Source of the DNA: Tatlockia sp.
GTDB lineage: Bacteria > Pseudomonadota > Gammaproteobacteria > Legionellales > Legionellaceae
Direction of reading: 5' to 3'
DNA length: 64,000 nt
Assembly: GCA_013697955.1 (NCBI GenBank)
Contig: JACCVV010000068.1
Span: 1 to 64,000, forward strand
In this document: one piece after another, positions 9,319 through 18,730 of the stretch
Layout: each line of letters opens with the position of its first letter
How positions within the stretch are numbered: the stretch's first letter is position 1
Notes under the pieces: model-generated
Databases searched by the model: none
What the model saw: the letters and a program-made list of their open reading frames with translations, nothing else
Told to the model about the DNA's origin: nothing
Made by a program: the position numbers and the translations under genes

Positions 9319-11100
9319 TCAACATCCACTTGGTTTCGTGGAGGTTGGCGTTGGGGATTGGTATGCCTTTTCTTCACTCAAGTTAAGTTCATCTTTGTTA
9401 TCGCTTGATTGTTGCTCTACTTTTTCTCTTATAGGAAGAAAACGGCTAGGCTGCAATCCATGAAGGTCCGTTCTTCCTTCAAGTTCTTGCTGATTTTTTG
9501 CAAAGCCATAGAAATCATAAAAGAAATTAAATCCATTTTTTAAATCGATATACTTTGAGATTATTGATTCAGCAAGCGCGTAACCATTGTGTGAGTTGCA
9601 AAAATAAACCACCGCCGATTTAGATCCTTCTTCCAGATTCATGACCACCCAAGTTCGCCATTCATCCATGTCGCCACTATGGTAGGCTCTAACAGCCTTA
9701 TTTTCCGATTCATCAAGTTGCAAACCTAAACCAAGACCCCATGCTAGACATTGTTTATCTTCGTTTTTATCGCTAACTTCTATTATCCAGTCCTTGGGTA
9801 GAAAAGCAGTTGATAAAGGTATTTTCGGTTCAAAAGCAAATTGTAAGCTTTTATCATTCATCCAGTTCCAAATGAATTTAATAAAATCACTGGGCGTTGT
9901 GCGAAGGCTGTTAGCAGCTTGTGCCGTAGGTTCATGGCATTTGTACTGTTTAGTTATTGCTTGCAGCAAATTAATATCTTCTGAGGATTCGCCTGGTAAT
10001 GGGAGTGCTTGCCTTAGGTCTTCCACCAGATTTTTAGCCAACGATCGGTTTGTTATCTTTCCATTTTCAAACCAATAAGCAATTAAGTGGTCGTCTGCAT
10101 CAAGCATTTTAATTTCATTAGGATTTAAGTCGGTTAGAGACGGCTCCTCATTTGTCCATAATACAGAGGTAAACGTTTTTAGAGGGTTAAAAGTGCTTTG
10201 ATGCATATAACAGGGGAGAAATATCTGTTCTTGTGCCAAGGTTTCAAGATTAGTTCCAGTTAGTTCTTCAATAACTTCCTGTAAATAGGCGATGCCCGGT
10301 CCAGAATAACTATACTGTGTCCCTGGTTTAAACTGAAAGTCAATTTTCCCCTTGCTGTCATCATGCACTATCGGTAACCCTGTGGTATGTGACAAAACCA
10401 TTCTTGCCGTCAATAGTTTGGCATTTTTTTCATCCTTAAATTTATCAAGCAATTCAGGATAAACCTCGCAAAGCGAGGTATCCAGGGTAAATGGTTTTTT
10501 AAATTTTCCACTTTTAAGTTGATCTTGATTTTCTTTATTAATCACTATCAGTTTTAAAACCAGATACGCAAATAAAGCTTTACTTAAAGAGGCAGCGCCA
10601 AAAATGGTATCAGTGGTCATGGGTAGTAAGGGTTGCTGATGTTTATGCTCTGTTATTTTAGAAATTTCTAAGAGCTCGCGCTTTGTTAAAATATCAATTT
10701 GGTCCTCTACAATGAATAATTTAAGGCTCAAATCAGCAAGTTGAGTTAGAGTTAGCGGTATCTTATCAATCTTATTTTTGGATTTATTGTAGTAAAAAAA
10801 CCCATCATCATTGAAAATATAATAAGATTTATCGAATTTTAGCGCTTTAGGGTTTTTCAATAAGCCACATTGAAGAGGTTGGCTAGTTCCCAAAGTTTCG
10901 GTAATTATCCTTTTTTCTTTCCTAATCATTGCGCTAGATATGCCGGCAATACCCATCTCATCCATTTTTTTGAGAAGGTTGGCTTGCTTATCTAAAGAGC
11001 GGTGCTCTCTTGTTAATTTTTGGGTAATTTTACTATAACTTTTTGATTTCATATCGCACCGGGAAACATTTATCAATTGATTAATTATACTACATTTCAT
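9319..11100 (-). CDS. Serine beta-lactamase-fold hydrolase, class C/PBP4 type
   Basis: The 593-residue protein has the active site of the beta-lactamase/transpeptidase family: SLSK at 171-174 (S-x-x-K), the conserved LSHTTGLP at 237-244, and Tyr265 in QYSYSGPG where class C enzymes have Y-x-N, here Y-S-G. HSGD near residue 470 takes the place of the K-T-G box, as in esterase-like members. A long lysine-rich N-terminal part of about 160 residues precedes the domain and there is no signal peptide, so it is not a normal periplasmic resistance enzyme. A second possible start is Met17. It may be an esterase or peptidase acting in the cytoplasm or, if exported by another route, elsewhere. Confidence 0.75.
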   Translation of the reverse strand: MKCSIINQLINVSRCDMKSKSYSKITQKLTREHRSLDKQANLLKKMDEMGIAGISSAMIRKEKRIITETLGTSQPLQCGLLKNPKALKFDKSYYIFNDDGFFYYNKSKNKIDKIPLTLTQLADLSLKLFIVEDQIDILTKRELLEISKITEHKHQQPLLPMTTDTIFGAASLSKALFAYLVLKLIVINKENQDQLKSGKFKKPFTLDTSLCEVYPELLDKFKDEKNAKLLTARMVLSHTTGLPIVHDDSKGKIDFQFKPGTQYSYSGPGIAYLQEVIEELTGTNLETLAQEQIFLPCYMHQSTFNPLKTFTSVLWTNEEPSLTDLNPNEIKMLDADDHLIAYWFENGKITNRSLAKNLVEDLRQALPLPGESSEDINLLQAITKQYKCHEPTAQAANSLRTTPSDFIKFIWNWMNDKSLQFAFEPKIPLSTAFLPKDWIIEVSDKNEDKQCLAWGLGLGLQLDESENKAVRAYHSGDMDEWRTWVVMNLEEGSKSAVVYFCNSHNGYALAESIISKYIDLKNGFNFFYDFYGFAKNQQELEGRTDLHGLQPSRFLPIREKVEQQSSDNKDELNLSEEKAYQSPTPTSTKPSGC

Positions 11101-11159
11101 AGGGAAGAATTTTTAAAAACCTTAGGTCAAAGGGTTTGGCAAAATGTACTGCAACACAT

Positions 11160-11948
11160 CTAATTTTTAAGACCATTTTCTATTTTAATTAAATGATGTC
11201 GAATATAGTCAATATCGGCTTTATAAAGCAGATGATGTCCCTCTTGCCTATTTAACTCAAAATCGCTGTTACCCTTTTGTGCTTGAGTCAGTAGAAAATC
11301 AACTAATACTTGCAGCCTTTCAATAATTAAATTTGCGGCTTCAGCTCTTTGTTCATTAGATAACCCATAAGCCTTACAAAATAAATCTGCTCTTAATATT
11401 TGCTCGTCAATCGTTCCAAAACCATCTTTATTATTTGGATTGGTAAAGGGGCTCCAACGATAAAGAGCATAGGCTATATCCCAAGTACGAGGTCCTGGGT
11501 GGCAAGTATCAAAATCAATGATTCCAATAGCTTTATCTCTATTTAAAACCACATTGTAGGGAGCAAAATCGCCGTGACAAATTAGCTCTTGTGGCTGACG
11601 AGCAGGCAGCTGCCATAATTTTTCATCAGAAGTAAAGCCAGCTAAGAAGCTAGTAGAGGCCTCATGAAAATTACGTAATAAATGAGCAGAAGAAATTAAT
11701 GCACTAATTGAGCATGCATCAGCACTCAAAGGATAATTGCTAACATTTCCTTCTATGAAACTAAGAATTTCGCGTCCATCCTCATCAAAACCTAAAGGCT
11801 TTGGAGCTGAATAAAATCCTTTTTCACGCAAATGATAAAGAAATTTGTGAATCTGGGTGGTCCAGGGCCCTATCGGGCGGTGGACACAGTCACCGATACG
11901 AATTATTTGATTCCTACGTCCACCCTCAAGATAATTAGGCGTATTCAA
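11160..11948 (-). CDS. Aminoglycoside-phosphotransferase-family kinase
   Basis: The C-lobe carries the APH signature: HGDFAPYN at 125-132 (catalytic Asp127, Asn132) and IDFD at 144-147 (metal-binding Asp). The N-terminal GGRRNQIIRIGDCVHRPIGP is the short N-lobe of the roughly 260-residue APH-like kinases, so the protein is full length. The start is TTG at 11948, with GGAG about ten bases upstream; no ATG is available. These enzymes phosphorylate small molecules such as aminoglycosides, choline or sugars. It stands downstream of no obvious partner. Family firm, substrate unknown, resistance not implied. Confidence 0.75.
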   Translation of the reverse strand: MNTPNYLEGGRRNQIIRIGDCVHRPIGPWTTQIHKFLYHLREKGFYSAPKPLGFDEDGREILSFIEGNVSNYPLSADACSISALISSAHLLRNFHEASTSFLAGFTSDEKLWQLPARQPQELICHGDFAPYNVVLNRDKAIGIIDFDTCHPGPRTWDIAYALYRWSPFTNPNNKDGFGTIDEQILRADLFCKAYGLSNEQRAEAANLIIERLQVLVDFLLTQAQKGNSDFELNRQEGHHLLYKADIDYIRHHLIKIENGLKN

Positions 11949-12231
11949 TTCAGTAATGTCTCCTAAAATTATTTGATTAGCTAATTCCGCAAGTATTTTT
12001 CGTTCCCTTATCGTTGTCCGGAAACCAAAAGATGCTGAAAAAAAACATAAAGCGCAACATATTTTGGATGGTTTGATATTCTTTAATAGAGCCTTTTATT
12101 AGCTTCCAATAAGAGAAATTTTTAGCAAAATCGATAGAAATATTGCTCTGACTCAGGTGACTCAGCAAATGCGGTCCATTCAATACCTAGCATGGCATGT
12201 GGCTCGATGGGCTAAATTAGAGTAGGTCCTG

Positions 12232-12968
12232 ATGGATTTATGGGTTAATTTGATGGAGGTTGAGAAATGGGTGGAAAACGGCAATCTTGCGATAATCCAA
12301 AGCTCAAATGGAGTAACAATTAGGCAATGGTCATCAGAAAAAACAGCTATTCGTATTAATTTTTATTATCGTGGGGTGCGCTGTTTCGAAACCTTAAAAC
12401 TTGAGGCAAGGGTATCAAATTTGAAATATGCGAGTCGTTTACGAGGTAAGATATTAAATGCCATTGAACGAGAATAATTTTCTTATCCAGATTATTTCCC
12501 TAAATCTAAACGAGCTCATATTTTCGGCCATATCCAGACAAAAATAACAATAGGCGAACATCTTCGAGAATTTCTAGAGGATGCCAAATCCACGAAAGAA
12601 ACGAGTACTTATCTTGGATATAAAAAAGTTTGTGAAGGACATCTTTTGCCTAGTTTTGATAAGATTGAAATACAAGAATTGCAACCAGCCATGATTAGAA
12701 GGTGGATTCGCAATTTTAAGCTGTACCACAAAGACGGTATCAAATATTTTAACGCCTTTACGTACAATTATTGAGCAAGCCTTAGTTGATCAGCATATCT
12801 AAGATAATCCTCTTAATAGCATCCTTATTGACAAGCTCCTAATTAAAGAAACAAAAAAAAGTGATAACAAACCTGACTCTTTCAACATCGATGAGATTAA
12901 TTCCATTTTGAATGCTTCAGAAGATCAAACTCGTCCCTTGTTTAAATTTGCATTCTTTACAGGTTTAA
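12232..12968 (+). pseudogene. Degraded tyrosine recombinase (phage-type integrase)
   Basis: The translation restarts repeatedly to give one integrase. An arm-binding domain of DUF3596 type (VTIRQWSSEKTAIRINFYYR...) is broken by TAA at 12475-12477. The same frame then continues through YPDYFPKSKRAHIFGHI and the core-binding domain (GEHLREFLEDAKSTKETST...). The frame shifts near 12722 and continues as TKTVSNILTPLRTIIEQALV, with a second stop at 12800-12802, to SFNIDEINSILNASEDQTRP and FKFAFFTGL. That last motif opens the catalytic domain, and the rest, including the catalytic Arg/His/Tyr, is missing. The sequence then joins a broken ATPase gene on the other strand. It marks a former mobile element. 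Confidence 0.8.
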
Positions 12969-12970
12969 AA

Positions 12971-13885
12971 GTCACTAAAAATATTTTTATAAAATCTTAC
13001 GTCATGACTACTGGCATGGCCTTCTACAAGTAACACTTTTTTTCTACTTCCATATACTTCAAAGAATAATTTTTCTGGTAGCTCCATCTCATTATCAAGT
13101 TCTTTCCAATCCCACTTTGTACCATCATATCAGTGAACCAAAGTTTTAAATCAAATCCGAGAAGCGGCAAATTCGACATCGTGAGTAAGATCCACAAAAA
13201 GATAATCATTTCTCACTTTTTCTATTCTATCCCCCTAATGGATATTGAATTGATTTATGTAAATGCAATTCTGGCTCGTCAATAACAAATATCCCATTTT
13301 TGGGACTGCGAGCGCTCGATAAAATAAAAAGCAACACACTCTCCATCACTCATCTGAGAAGCTTATATTGAGAATTATCATCGGCAACCTCAATATTAGC
13401 CCCTCTAATAATTAGCTGACGATGAGGCATGATTTCTTCCCATATTTTTTTTTACTTCCATGATTTTAGATTTAGGAGTTGGGACTTTCGATTTAGTTTT
13501 TATTGAGCCATTTAAATATTTATTGCTAATCTCGTTATTTTCTGAAAAAAGATATATGATTAATCGCTCATAATCATTGATATAAGAAATACTTCCGGCT
13601 GACCACCCACTTATGCGCAGACTTATATTATGCATATTGCCCAGTTAGAGCCGCTTCATGACCATATAATAAAGCAGCCATTGAGTATTCAATGCTCATT
13701 GGCCTTATGTTGTCCGGGATATTTAGTGATTTTTGAGCCGAGACTCTATGCACTATACCTTTTTTAAGGAGATGTAATATCTACCCTACTACCAATTCTA
13801 GTTTTACCTGAACCATTCGCTCCTATAATTACAATACCACTCTCAGCTTCTATTCTTTATCATTTGGTAATATAAGTTTTCTCAT
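12971..13885 (-). pseudogene. Degraded AAA ATPase with DUF4435/TOPRIM-like end
   Basis: Read on the minus strand through several frame changes and stops, this is one ATPase. It opens with MRKLILPNDKE at 13885, then GIVIIGANGSGKTRIGS (Walker A), then HRVSAQKSLNIPDNIRPMS, NDYERLIIYLFSE and IDEPELHLHKSIQYPL (Walker B with the ABC/OLD-like DEPE). After that come LTHDVEFAASR and LPEKLFFEVYGSRKKVLLVE, the last two typical of ATPases followed by a DUF4435 TOPRIM-like domain. It stops at FYKNIFSDF, where it meets the broken integrase, so the remaining C-terminal part is gone. Intact relatives are OLD-like proteins often found in defence and mobile contexts. At least three stops make it non-functional. 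Confidence 0.75.
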
Positions 13886-13996
13886 TCTGTTTACTACTTT
13901 TAATAATGTTAGGCAAATTATAAGCCCATTTTTAATAAAGGGAAGATCATTTCCTTTTATTAAGGGCATTGCGTAATAATGATCTTTAAGTTAAAG

Positions 13997-14024
13997 TTTA
14001 CACTAATTAAAACGAAACTATATT
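13997..14024 (+). promoter_or_regulatory. Putative sigma-70 promoter of the fic gene
   Basis: TTTACA at 13997-14002 and TATATT at 14019-14024 are 16 bases apart and lie just upstream of the fic start at 14045, which has GAGG in a good position. Confidence 0.45.
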
Positions 14025-14044
14025 TTCTTTATTAACGAGGAAAA

Positions 14045-15217
14045 ATGACTGCTTATAAAGAAAGAATTGGCGAATATGTTAATAGCTCTGTAGCCGGAGA
14101 AACCTATGCCGCATATGTACCAAAAGCACTTCCCCCTAACCCAGCAATTGAAATGGATAAAATTTACCCACTCCTGGACAAGGCTAATATTGCATTGGGG
14201 CGACTAGATGGTTTAAGTATTATTTTACCCGATCCATCATTATTTCTATACATGTACATAAGAAAGGAAGCTGTTTTATCCTCTCAAATTGAGGGAACGC
14301 AGTCATCTTTGTCAGATTTATTATTATATGAAAATCAGGAAGTTTCCGGTGTACCTAACCAAGATGTTATAGAGATTTCTAACTATGTAGCAGCAATGGA
14401 GCATGGCCTAGAGCGTATCAAGGGGGGATTCCCTCTTTCATTAAGACTTATTCGTGAAATGCATGAAATGCTATTAAGTAGGGGTCGTGGCAGCTCTAAA
14501 CAACCTGGCGAGTTTCGTCGCTCACAAAATTGGATTGGTGGTACACGACCTGGTAATGCTAAATTTGTTCCCCCACCTCCAGAAAGGTTAATGGAGACTT
14601 TAGACTCTCTGGAAAAATTCCTACACGATGAGACGATTAAACTACCCACCTTAATTAAAGCAGCTCTTGCACATCATCAATTTGAAACCATCCATCCTTT
14701 TTTAGATGGCAATGGTCGTTTAGGGAGGCTGCTCATAACCTTTATTTTATGTTTGGATGGAATAATGGCACAGCCGATGCTGTATTTAAGTTTGTACTTT
14801 AAAGCCAACCGCCAACATTATTACGAGCATCTACAACTTGTCAGGGATTCAGGAGACTGGGAAGAATGGTTGCAATTTTTCCTCAAGGGCGTAATCGAAA
14901 CAGCAAATCAAGCTGTCACTACAGCTCAATCTGTTCTTAAGCTTTTTAAAGAAGATAGACTACATATAGAGTCCGCCGGAAAATCATCTGCATCAATGTT
15001 GGTTGTGCATTATTATTTACAGAGACACCCTACAACTGATAGCAAAAAGGTGGTAGCAAATTGTACTCTTTCATTACCAACAGCCAATAGTTCTCTAAAG
15101 CAACTAGTTACGCTTGGCATAGTGAAAGAGATCACTGGTAAGGCTCGAAATAAAATCTACGTGTATCAAAAATATCTTGATATCTTAAGCGAGGGTGCGA
15201 GTCCTTTAACCGTTTAA
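14045..15217 (+). CDS. Fic-family protein (putative AMP-transferase)
   Basis: The catalytic Fic loop HPFLDGNGRLGR is intact at 217-228, and an inhibitory helix motif SSQIEG with Glu83 lies N-terminal to the core, making this a class II, self-inhibited Fic protein. A C-terminal winged-helix-like segment (TDSKKVVANCTLSLPTANSSLKQLVTLGIV) follows. At 390 residues it matches the Fic proteins often found inside type I restriction loci. It probably attaches AMP from ATP to Ser, Thr or Tyr of a target, with Glu83 holding activity down. The gene looks fully intact although its upstream neighbours are decayed, and it lies about 350 bases before hsdR on the same strand. The target, and any link to restriction control, is inference. 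Confidence 0.85.
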   Translation: MTAYKERIGEYVNSSVAGETYAAYVPKALPPNPAIEMDKIYPLLDKANIALGRLDGLSIILPDPSLFLYMYIRKEAVLSSQIEGTQSSLSDLLLYENQEVSGVPNQDVIEISNYVAAMEHGLERIKGGFPLSLRLIREMHEMLLSRGRGSSKQPGEFRRSQNWIGGTRPGNAKFVPPPPERLMETLDSLEKFLHDETIKLPTLIKAALAHHQFETIHPFLDGNGRLGRLLITFILCLDGIMAQPMLYLSLYFKANRQHYYEHLQLVRDSGDWEEWLQFFLKGVIETANQAVTTAQSVLKLFKEDRLHIESAGKSSASMLVVHYYLQRHPTTDSKKVVANCTLSLPTANSSLKQLVTLGIVKEITGKARNKIYVYQKYLDILSEGASPLTV

Positions 15218-15305
15218 ATTGTCTCGTACACATTACGAACTTTAGGTAGAAAGAGAATGCAATCAACCAATATACAGCATGTAGAAAATTGGCTAAACCA
15301 AGAGC

Positions 15306-15335
15306 GACCATATTGTGGACGTCCACAATATGGTC
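15306..15335. repeat. 30-bp perfect palindrome upstream of hsdR
   Basis: GACCATATTGTGGAC is followed directly by its exact reverse complement GTCCACAATATGGTC, a 15+15 bp palindrome without a spacer. It lies in the gap between fic and hsdR, inside a small unassigned frame that begins MQSTNIQHVENWLNQ. There is no T run, so a simple terminator is unlikely. An operator, a recombination site or a cruciform are possible. Confidence 0.6.
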
Positions 15336-15500
15336 TGTAAACTTATGCCCCGATATTTCAGAAGCCCTTTAAGCCTTCTCGATGAACTTAGTAAAGTTTC
15401 TTTTGATTAAGGTCTGTTTTTTAGATGGTCTTTTTTTGATTTAAAATAACTCTTGTTATTCAAAATAAGAGCATCAATCTGTTTTTTTGAAACCAGTTAC

Positions 15501-15506
15501 TATAAT
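15501..15506 (+). promoter_or_regulatory. Possible -10 box for the hsd operon
   Basis: TATAAT at 15501-15506 would place a transcript start near 15513, upstream of the GTG at 15571 chosen for hsdR. No good -35 box is seen at the right distance. Confidence 0.3.
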
Positions 15507-15570
15507 ATCCTATTCTTTAGTAGTGGTTGTTCTTGGTGGTACTAAACTTACCCAGGGAGTGCTGTTAAAG

Positions 15571-18500
15571 GTGAAATTCAACGAAGATTCAAGGGTGAAA
15601 ATACCCACAATCCTGCATTTGATGCGTTTGGGCTATAGCTATCTGTCTCTAAAAGATCCAAAAGTCACGAGGGATGAATCAACAAATATCTTTACAGATA
15701 TTTTTTTTGAAAGCATCAAGCGCATCAATCCTACGCTAAACGATCTGGAAGCCAAACAATACCTCACTGATGTGTCCCTTACCCTTGAAAATGAAGACTT
15801 AGGCAAAGCCTTTTATGAAAAGCTCATAGATAAATCCGGTGTACGCCTTATCGATTTAGAAAACTTTAATAACAACACCTTCAATGTTGTCACTGAGCTG
15901 CCATATAAAAAAGACGATGATGAATTTCGTCCAGATATTATTTTATTGATTAATGGATTGCCACTGGCGTTTATAGAAGTGAAGCGGCCAAACAACCGCG
16001 ACGGTATCTTAGCCGAGCACAAGCGTATGCAAACGCGCTTTCAAAACAAGAAATTTAGAAAATTCGTTAATCTTACCCAACTAATGGTGTTCTCTAACAA
16101 CATGGAGTATGACGATAGCTCGCCCATGCCTATTGAGGGCGCGTTTTATGCTAGTGCGTCCTATCAAAAGCCCACATTTAATTATTTCCGAGAAGAGCAA
16201 AAATTTGACTTAGATATCTTACTTGCTACGATCGATGATGACAAGGAAACCGCAATACTCAAAGACAATAACCTATTGAGTATAAAACAATCGCCAGCGT
16301 TTGCTAAAAACAAACGCCCAGACACGCCCACAAACCGTATTTGTACCTCGCTATTTCAACGTGATCGCTTAGCCTTTTTACTTGAGTTTGGTTTGGCCTA
16401 TGTCAAAGAGCTGAAAGGTGTACAAAAGCACATCATGCGTTACCCGCAAATGTTTGCCACTAAAGCCATAGAGCAAAAGCTCGAAGAGGGTATTAAAAAA
16501 GGCATTATTTGGCACACTCAAGGCAGTGGTAAAACAGCACTGGCTTACTACAACGTTAAATACCTCTCAAATTACTTTCAAAATAAAAATGTCATCGCCA
16601 AGTTTTACTTTATTGTTGATAGGCTCGATTTGCTTATTCAAGCAGGGCGAGAGTTTAAGGCTCGTGGATTAGTCGTACACAATATCGATTCACGAGAAGC
16701 CTTTGCAAGAGACATTAAACAAACCACCGCCATACACAATAATAGCGGCAAAGCCGAAATCACTGTCGTCAATATTCAAAAGTTTAAAGATGATCCAAAT
16801 GTTATTAAAAACGTGGACTACAACCTCAATATTCAGCGGGTATTCTTTTTAGATGAAGTACACCGAAGCTATGACCCAAAAGGAAGCTTTTTGGCCAACT
16901 TGGAGCAAGCCGACCGCAATGCAATCAAGATCGGTTTAACGGGTACGCCGCTATTAGGAGAAGAATACAATTCTAAATTATTGTTTGGCGGTTACATACA
17001 CAAGTATTACTACAACGCATCTATAAAAGATGGCTATACCCTTCGTTTAATTCGTGAAGATATTGAAACAAGTTATAAACTCAACTTACAAAAAACCCTT
17101 CAAGAGATCGTAATTCTCAAAGGTAATTCAGATAAAAAGCTGGTTTACGCTCACGAAAAGTTTGTTGAGCCTATGCTGGATTACATCGTCAAAGACTTTG
17201 AGCAAGCCCGAATATCTATGAACAATAACACCATCGGCGGCATTGTGGTCTGTGATTCTTCCGAGCAGGCTAAAATGATGTATGATATCTTTCAAGTGCA
17301 ATACGCCCAACCAGGATTAATAGAAGATTTGCCAACATCTTACTTTATGGTCTCCGAACCAAAAGCCACATATAACGCCAAGAAAAAACAAAATAGCCAA
17401 GTCACTAGCGCCGCGGTTATCCTGCACGATGTCGGCACCAAAGATGAGCGCAAACAGTTAGTTGAAGACTTCAAAGAAGGCAAAATCGACTTTCTGTTTG
17501 TATTTAATATGTTACTCACGGGCTTTGATGCACCGCGCCTTAAAAAGCTCTACATGGGGCGCGTAATTAAAGCCCACAACCTATTGCAAGCCCTCACCCG
17601 TGTAAACCGCCCCTACCAAGATTTTAACTACGGCTATGTGGTGGACTTTGCCGACATAGAAAGTGAATTTGAAAAAACCAACAAAGACTACTTTAAAGAA
17701 TTGCAGTCTGAACTAGGTGATGAAATAGAGCACTATAGCAACCTGTTTAAGTCACAAGAAGAAATCCTAAAAGAAATACAAGAGATCAAAGAGGTCTTGT
17801 TCCATTTTGACACTATTAATGCCGAGATGTTCTCGGATCAAATTACACAAATCAATTCCCGTGGTGAAATGTTAAAAATCACCAGCGCTTTAAACAACGC
17901 CAAGAGCCTATATAATCTTATTCGTTTGTCCGGCGATTTTGAGATGCTTGAAAGGTTAGATTTTAAAACACTCAACGTATTATCAAGAGAGGCCGATAGG
18001 CGCCTTGCCCTTATCAACACCAAAGAAGCCCTAGAAAATAATATTGATACATCAAACCTGCTTAATGTCGCCCTAGAAGACGTTATCTTTGCTTTTACTA
18101 AAGTCAAAGAAGAAGAGATGATTTTAGCCGATGAGCTAAAAGACACCCTCCAAAAAACACGAGAAGGCCTGGGTGATAATTTCGATCCGCGAGACCCCGA
18201 ATTTATTTCCCTAAAAGAAGAGCTTGAACGCTTATTTAAAAAGAAAAACCTAAGCGAGGTCACCAAAGAACAGATGGAAAGCAACATTAAAGCGTTAAAC
18301 GCAATATACAATCGAGCCAAAGAGCTAGAGCGTAAAAACCAGCTATTAAGACCGAAATACGACAACGACGAAAAATACACCCGTTTACACAAACGCCTAA
18401 TGGAAAAAGACCCCTTAACCGATAGCGAAAGCAAACTCTTTGAAGCCCTTAAAGGCTTAAAAACCGAAGTAGACAACCAAATCCAGCAAAATTCAAAAAT

Positions 18501-18660
18501 GTTAGAAAACGAAAGCTTTGTTGAAAAAATGGTTATGCGTATTGTTATCGACCAATTTAAAAACAAACAACATATTCCCTTAACTGCCTTCGCAACCAAA
18601 CGTATCAACGGCTTAATAGTGAAAGAATACATGAACGAATACTATGGTAGGGTGGCATAA
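15571..18660 (+). CDS. hsdR: Type I restriction enzyme, R subunit HsdR
   Basis: This is the motor and nuclease subunit of a type I restriction complex. The N-terminal nuclease domain shows the PD-(D/E)xK pattern with RPDIILL followed by Glu136-Val-Lys138. The translocase has Walker A GSGKT at about 318-322, DEVH at about 428-431, GLTGTPLL, and the C-terminal helicase lobe with LTGFDAPRL. A long helical tail that binds the methylase core follows. I chose GTG at 15571 because the protein then begins VKFNEDSRVKIPTILHL, as family members do; the frame extends 28 codons further upstream to an unlikely start that overlaps a possible promoter. It needs HsdM and HsdS, encoded next, to cut unmodified DNA. 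No disruption is seen. Confidence 0.9.
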   Translation: MKFNEDSRVKIPTILHLMRLGYSYLSLKDPKVTRDESTNIFTDIFFESIKRINPTLNDLEAKQYLTDVSLTLENEDLGKAFYEKLIDKSGVRLIDLENFNNNTFNVVTELPYKKDDDEFRPDIILLINGLPLAFIEVKRPNNRDGILAEHKRMQTRFQNKKFRKFVNLTQLMVFSNNMEYDDSSPMPIEGAFYASASYQKPTFNYFREEQKFDLDILLATIDDDKETAILKDNNLLSIKQSPAFAKNKRPDTPTNRICTSLFQRDRLAFLLEFGLAYVKELKGVQKHIMRYPQMFATKAIEQKLEEGIKKGIIWHTQGSGKTALAYYNVKYLSNYFQNKNVIAKFYFIVDRLDLLIQAGREFKARGLVVHNIDSREAFARDIKQTTAIHNNSGKAEITVVNIQKFKDDPNVIKNVDYNLNIQRVFFLDEVHRSYDPKGSFLANLEQADRNAIKIGLTGTPLLGEEYNSKLLFGGYIHKYYYNASIKDGYTLRLIREDIETSYKLNLQKTLQEIVILKGNSDKKLVYAHEKFVEPMLDYIVKDFEQARISMNNNTIGGIVVCDSSEQAKMMYDIFQVQYAQPGLIEDLPTSYFMVSEPKATYNAKKKQNSQVTSAAVILHDVGTKDERKQLVEDFKEGKIDFLFVFNMLLTGFDAPRLKKLYMGRVIKAHNLLQALTRVNRPYQDFNYGYVVDFADIESEFEKTNKDYFKELQSELGDEIEHYSNLFKSQEEILKEIQEIKEVLFHFDTINAEMFSDQITQINSRGEMLKITSALNNAKSLYNLIRLSGDFEMLERLDFKTLNVLSREADRRLALINTKEALENNIDTSNLLNVALEDVIFAFTKVKEEEMILADELKDTLQKTREGLGDNFDPRDPEFISLKEELERLFKKKNLSEVTKEQMESNIKALNAIYNRAKELERKNQLLRPKYDNDEKYTRLHKRLMEKDPLTDSESKLFEALKGLKTEVDNQIQQNSKMLENESFVEKMVMRIVIDQFKNKQHIPLTAFATKRINGLIVKEYMNEYYGRVA

Positions 18661-18730
18661 AAACGGCTCAGCTATAACGCACAACAATCACATTAGATAC
18701 CGATTTCAGAACATTTATTTAGAGAAAGTA

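Noticed and set aside
11977-12183. 68-codon minus-strand frame before the integrase remnant
   Set aside because: No recognisable motif, no good ribosome site, and low-complexity aromatic content; probably a chance frame. The gap 11949-12231 otherwise shows nothing clear.
15257-15340. Short frame MQSTNIQHVENWLNQ... over the palindrome as a gene
   Set aside because: About 27 codons, no family match and no clear ribosome site; kept only as the context of the palindrome.
17838-18632. 264-codon minus-strand frame inside hsdR
   Set aside because: Serine/leucine-rich composition typical of the reverse of a coding sequence; hsdR is clearly the real gene.
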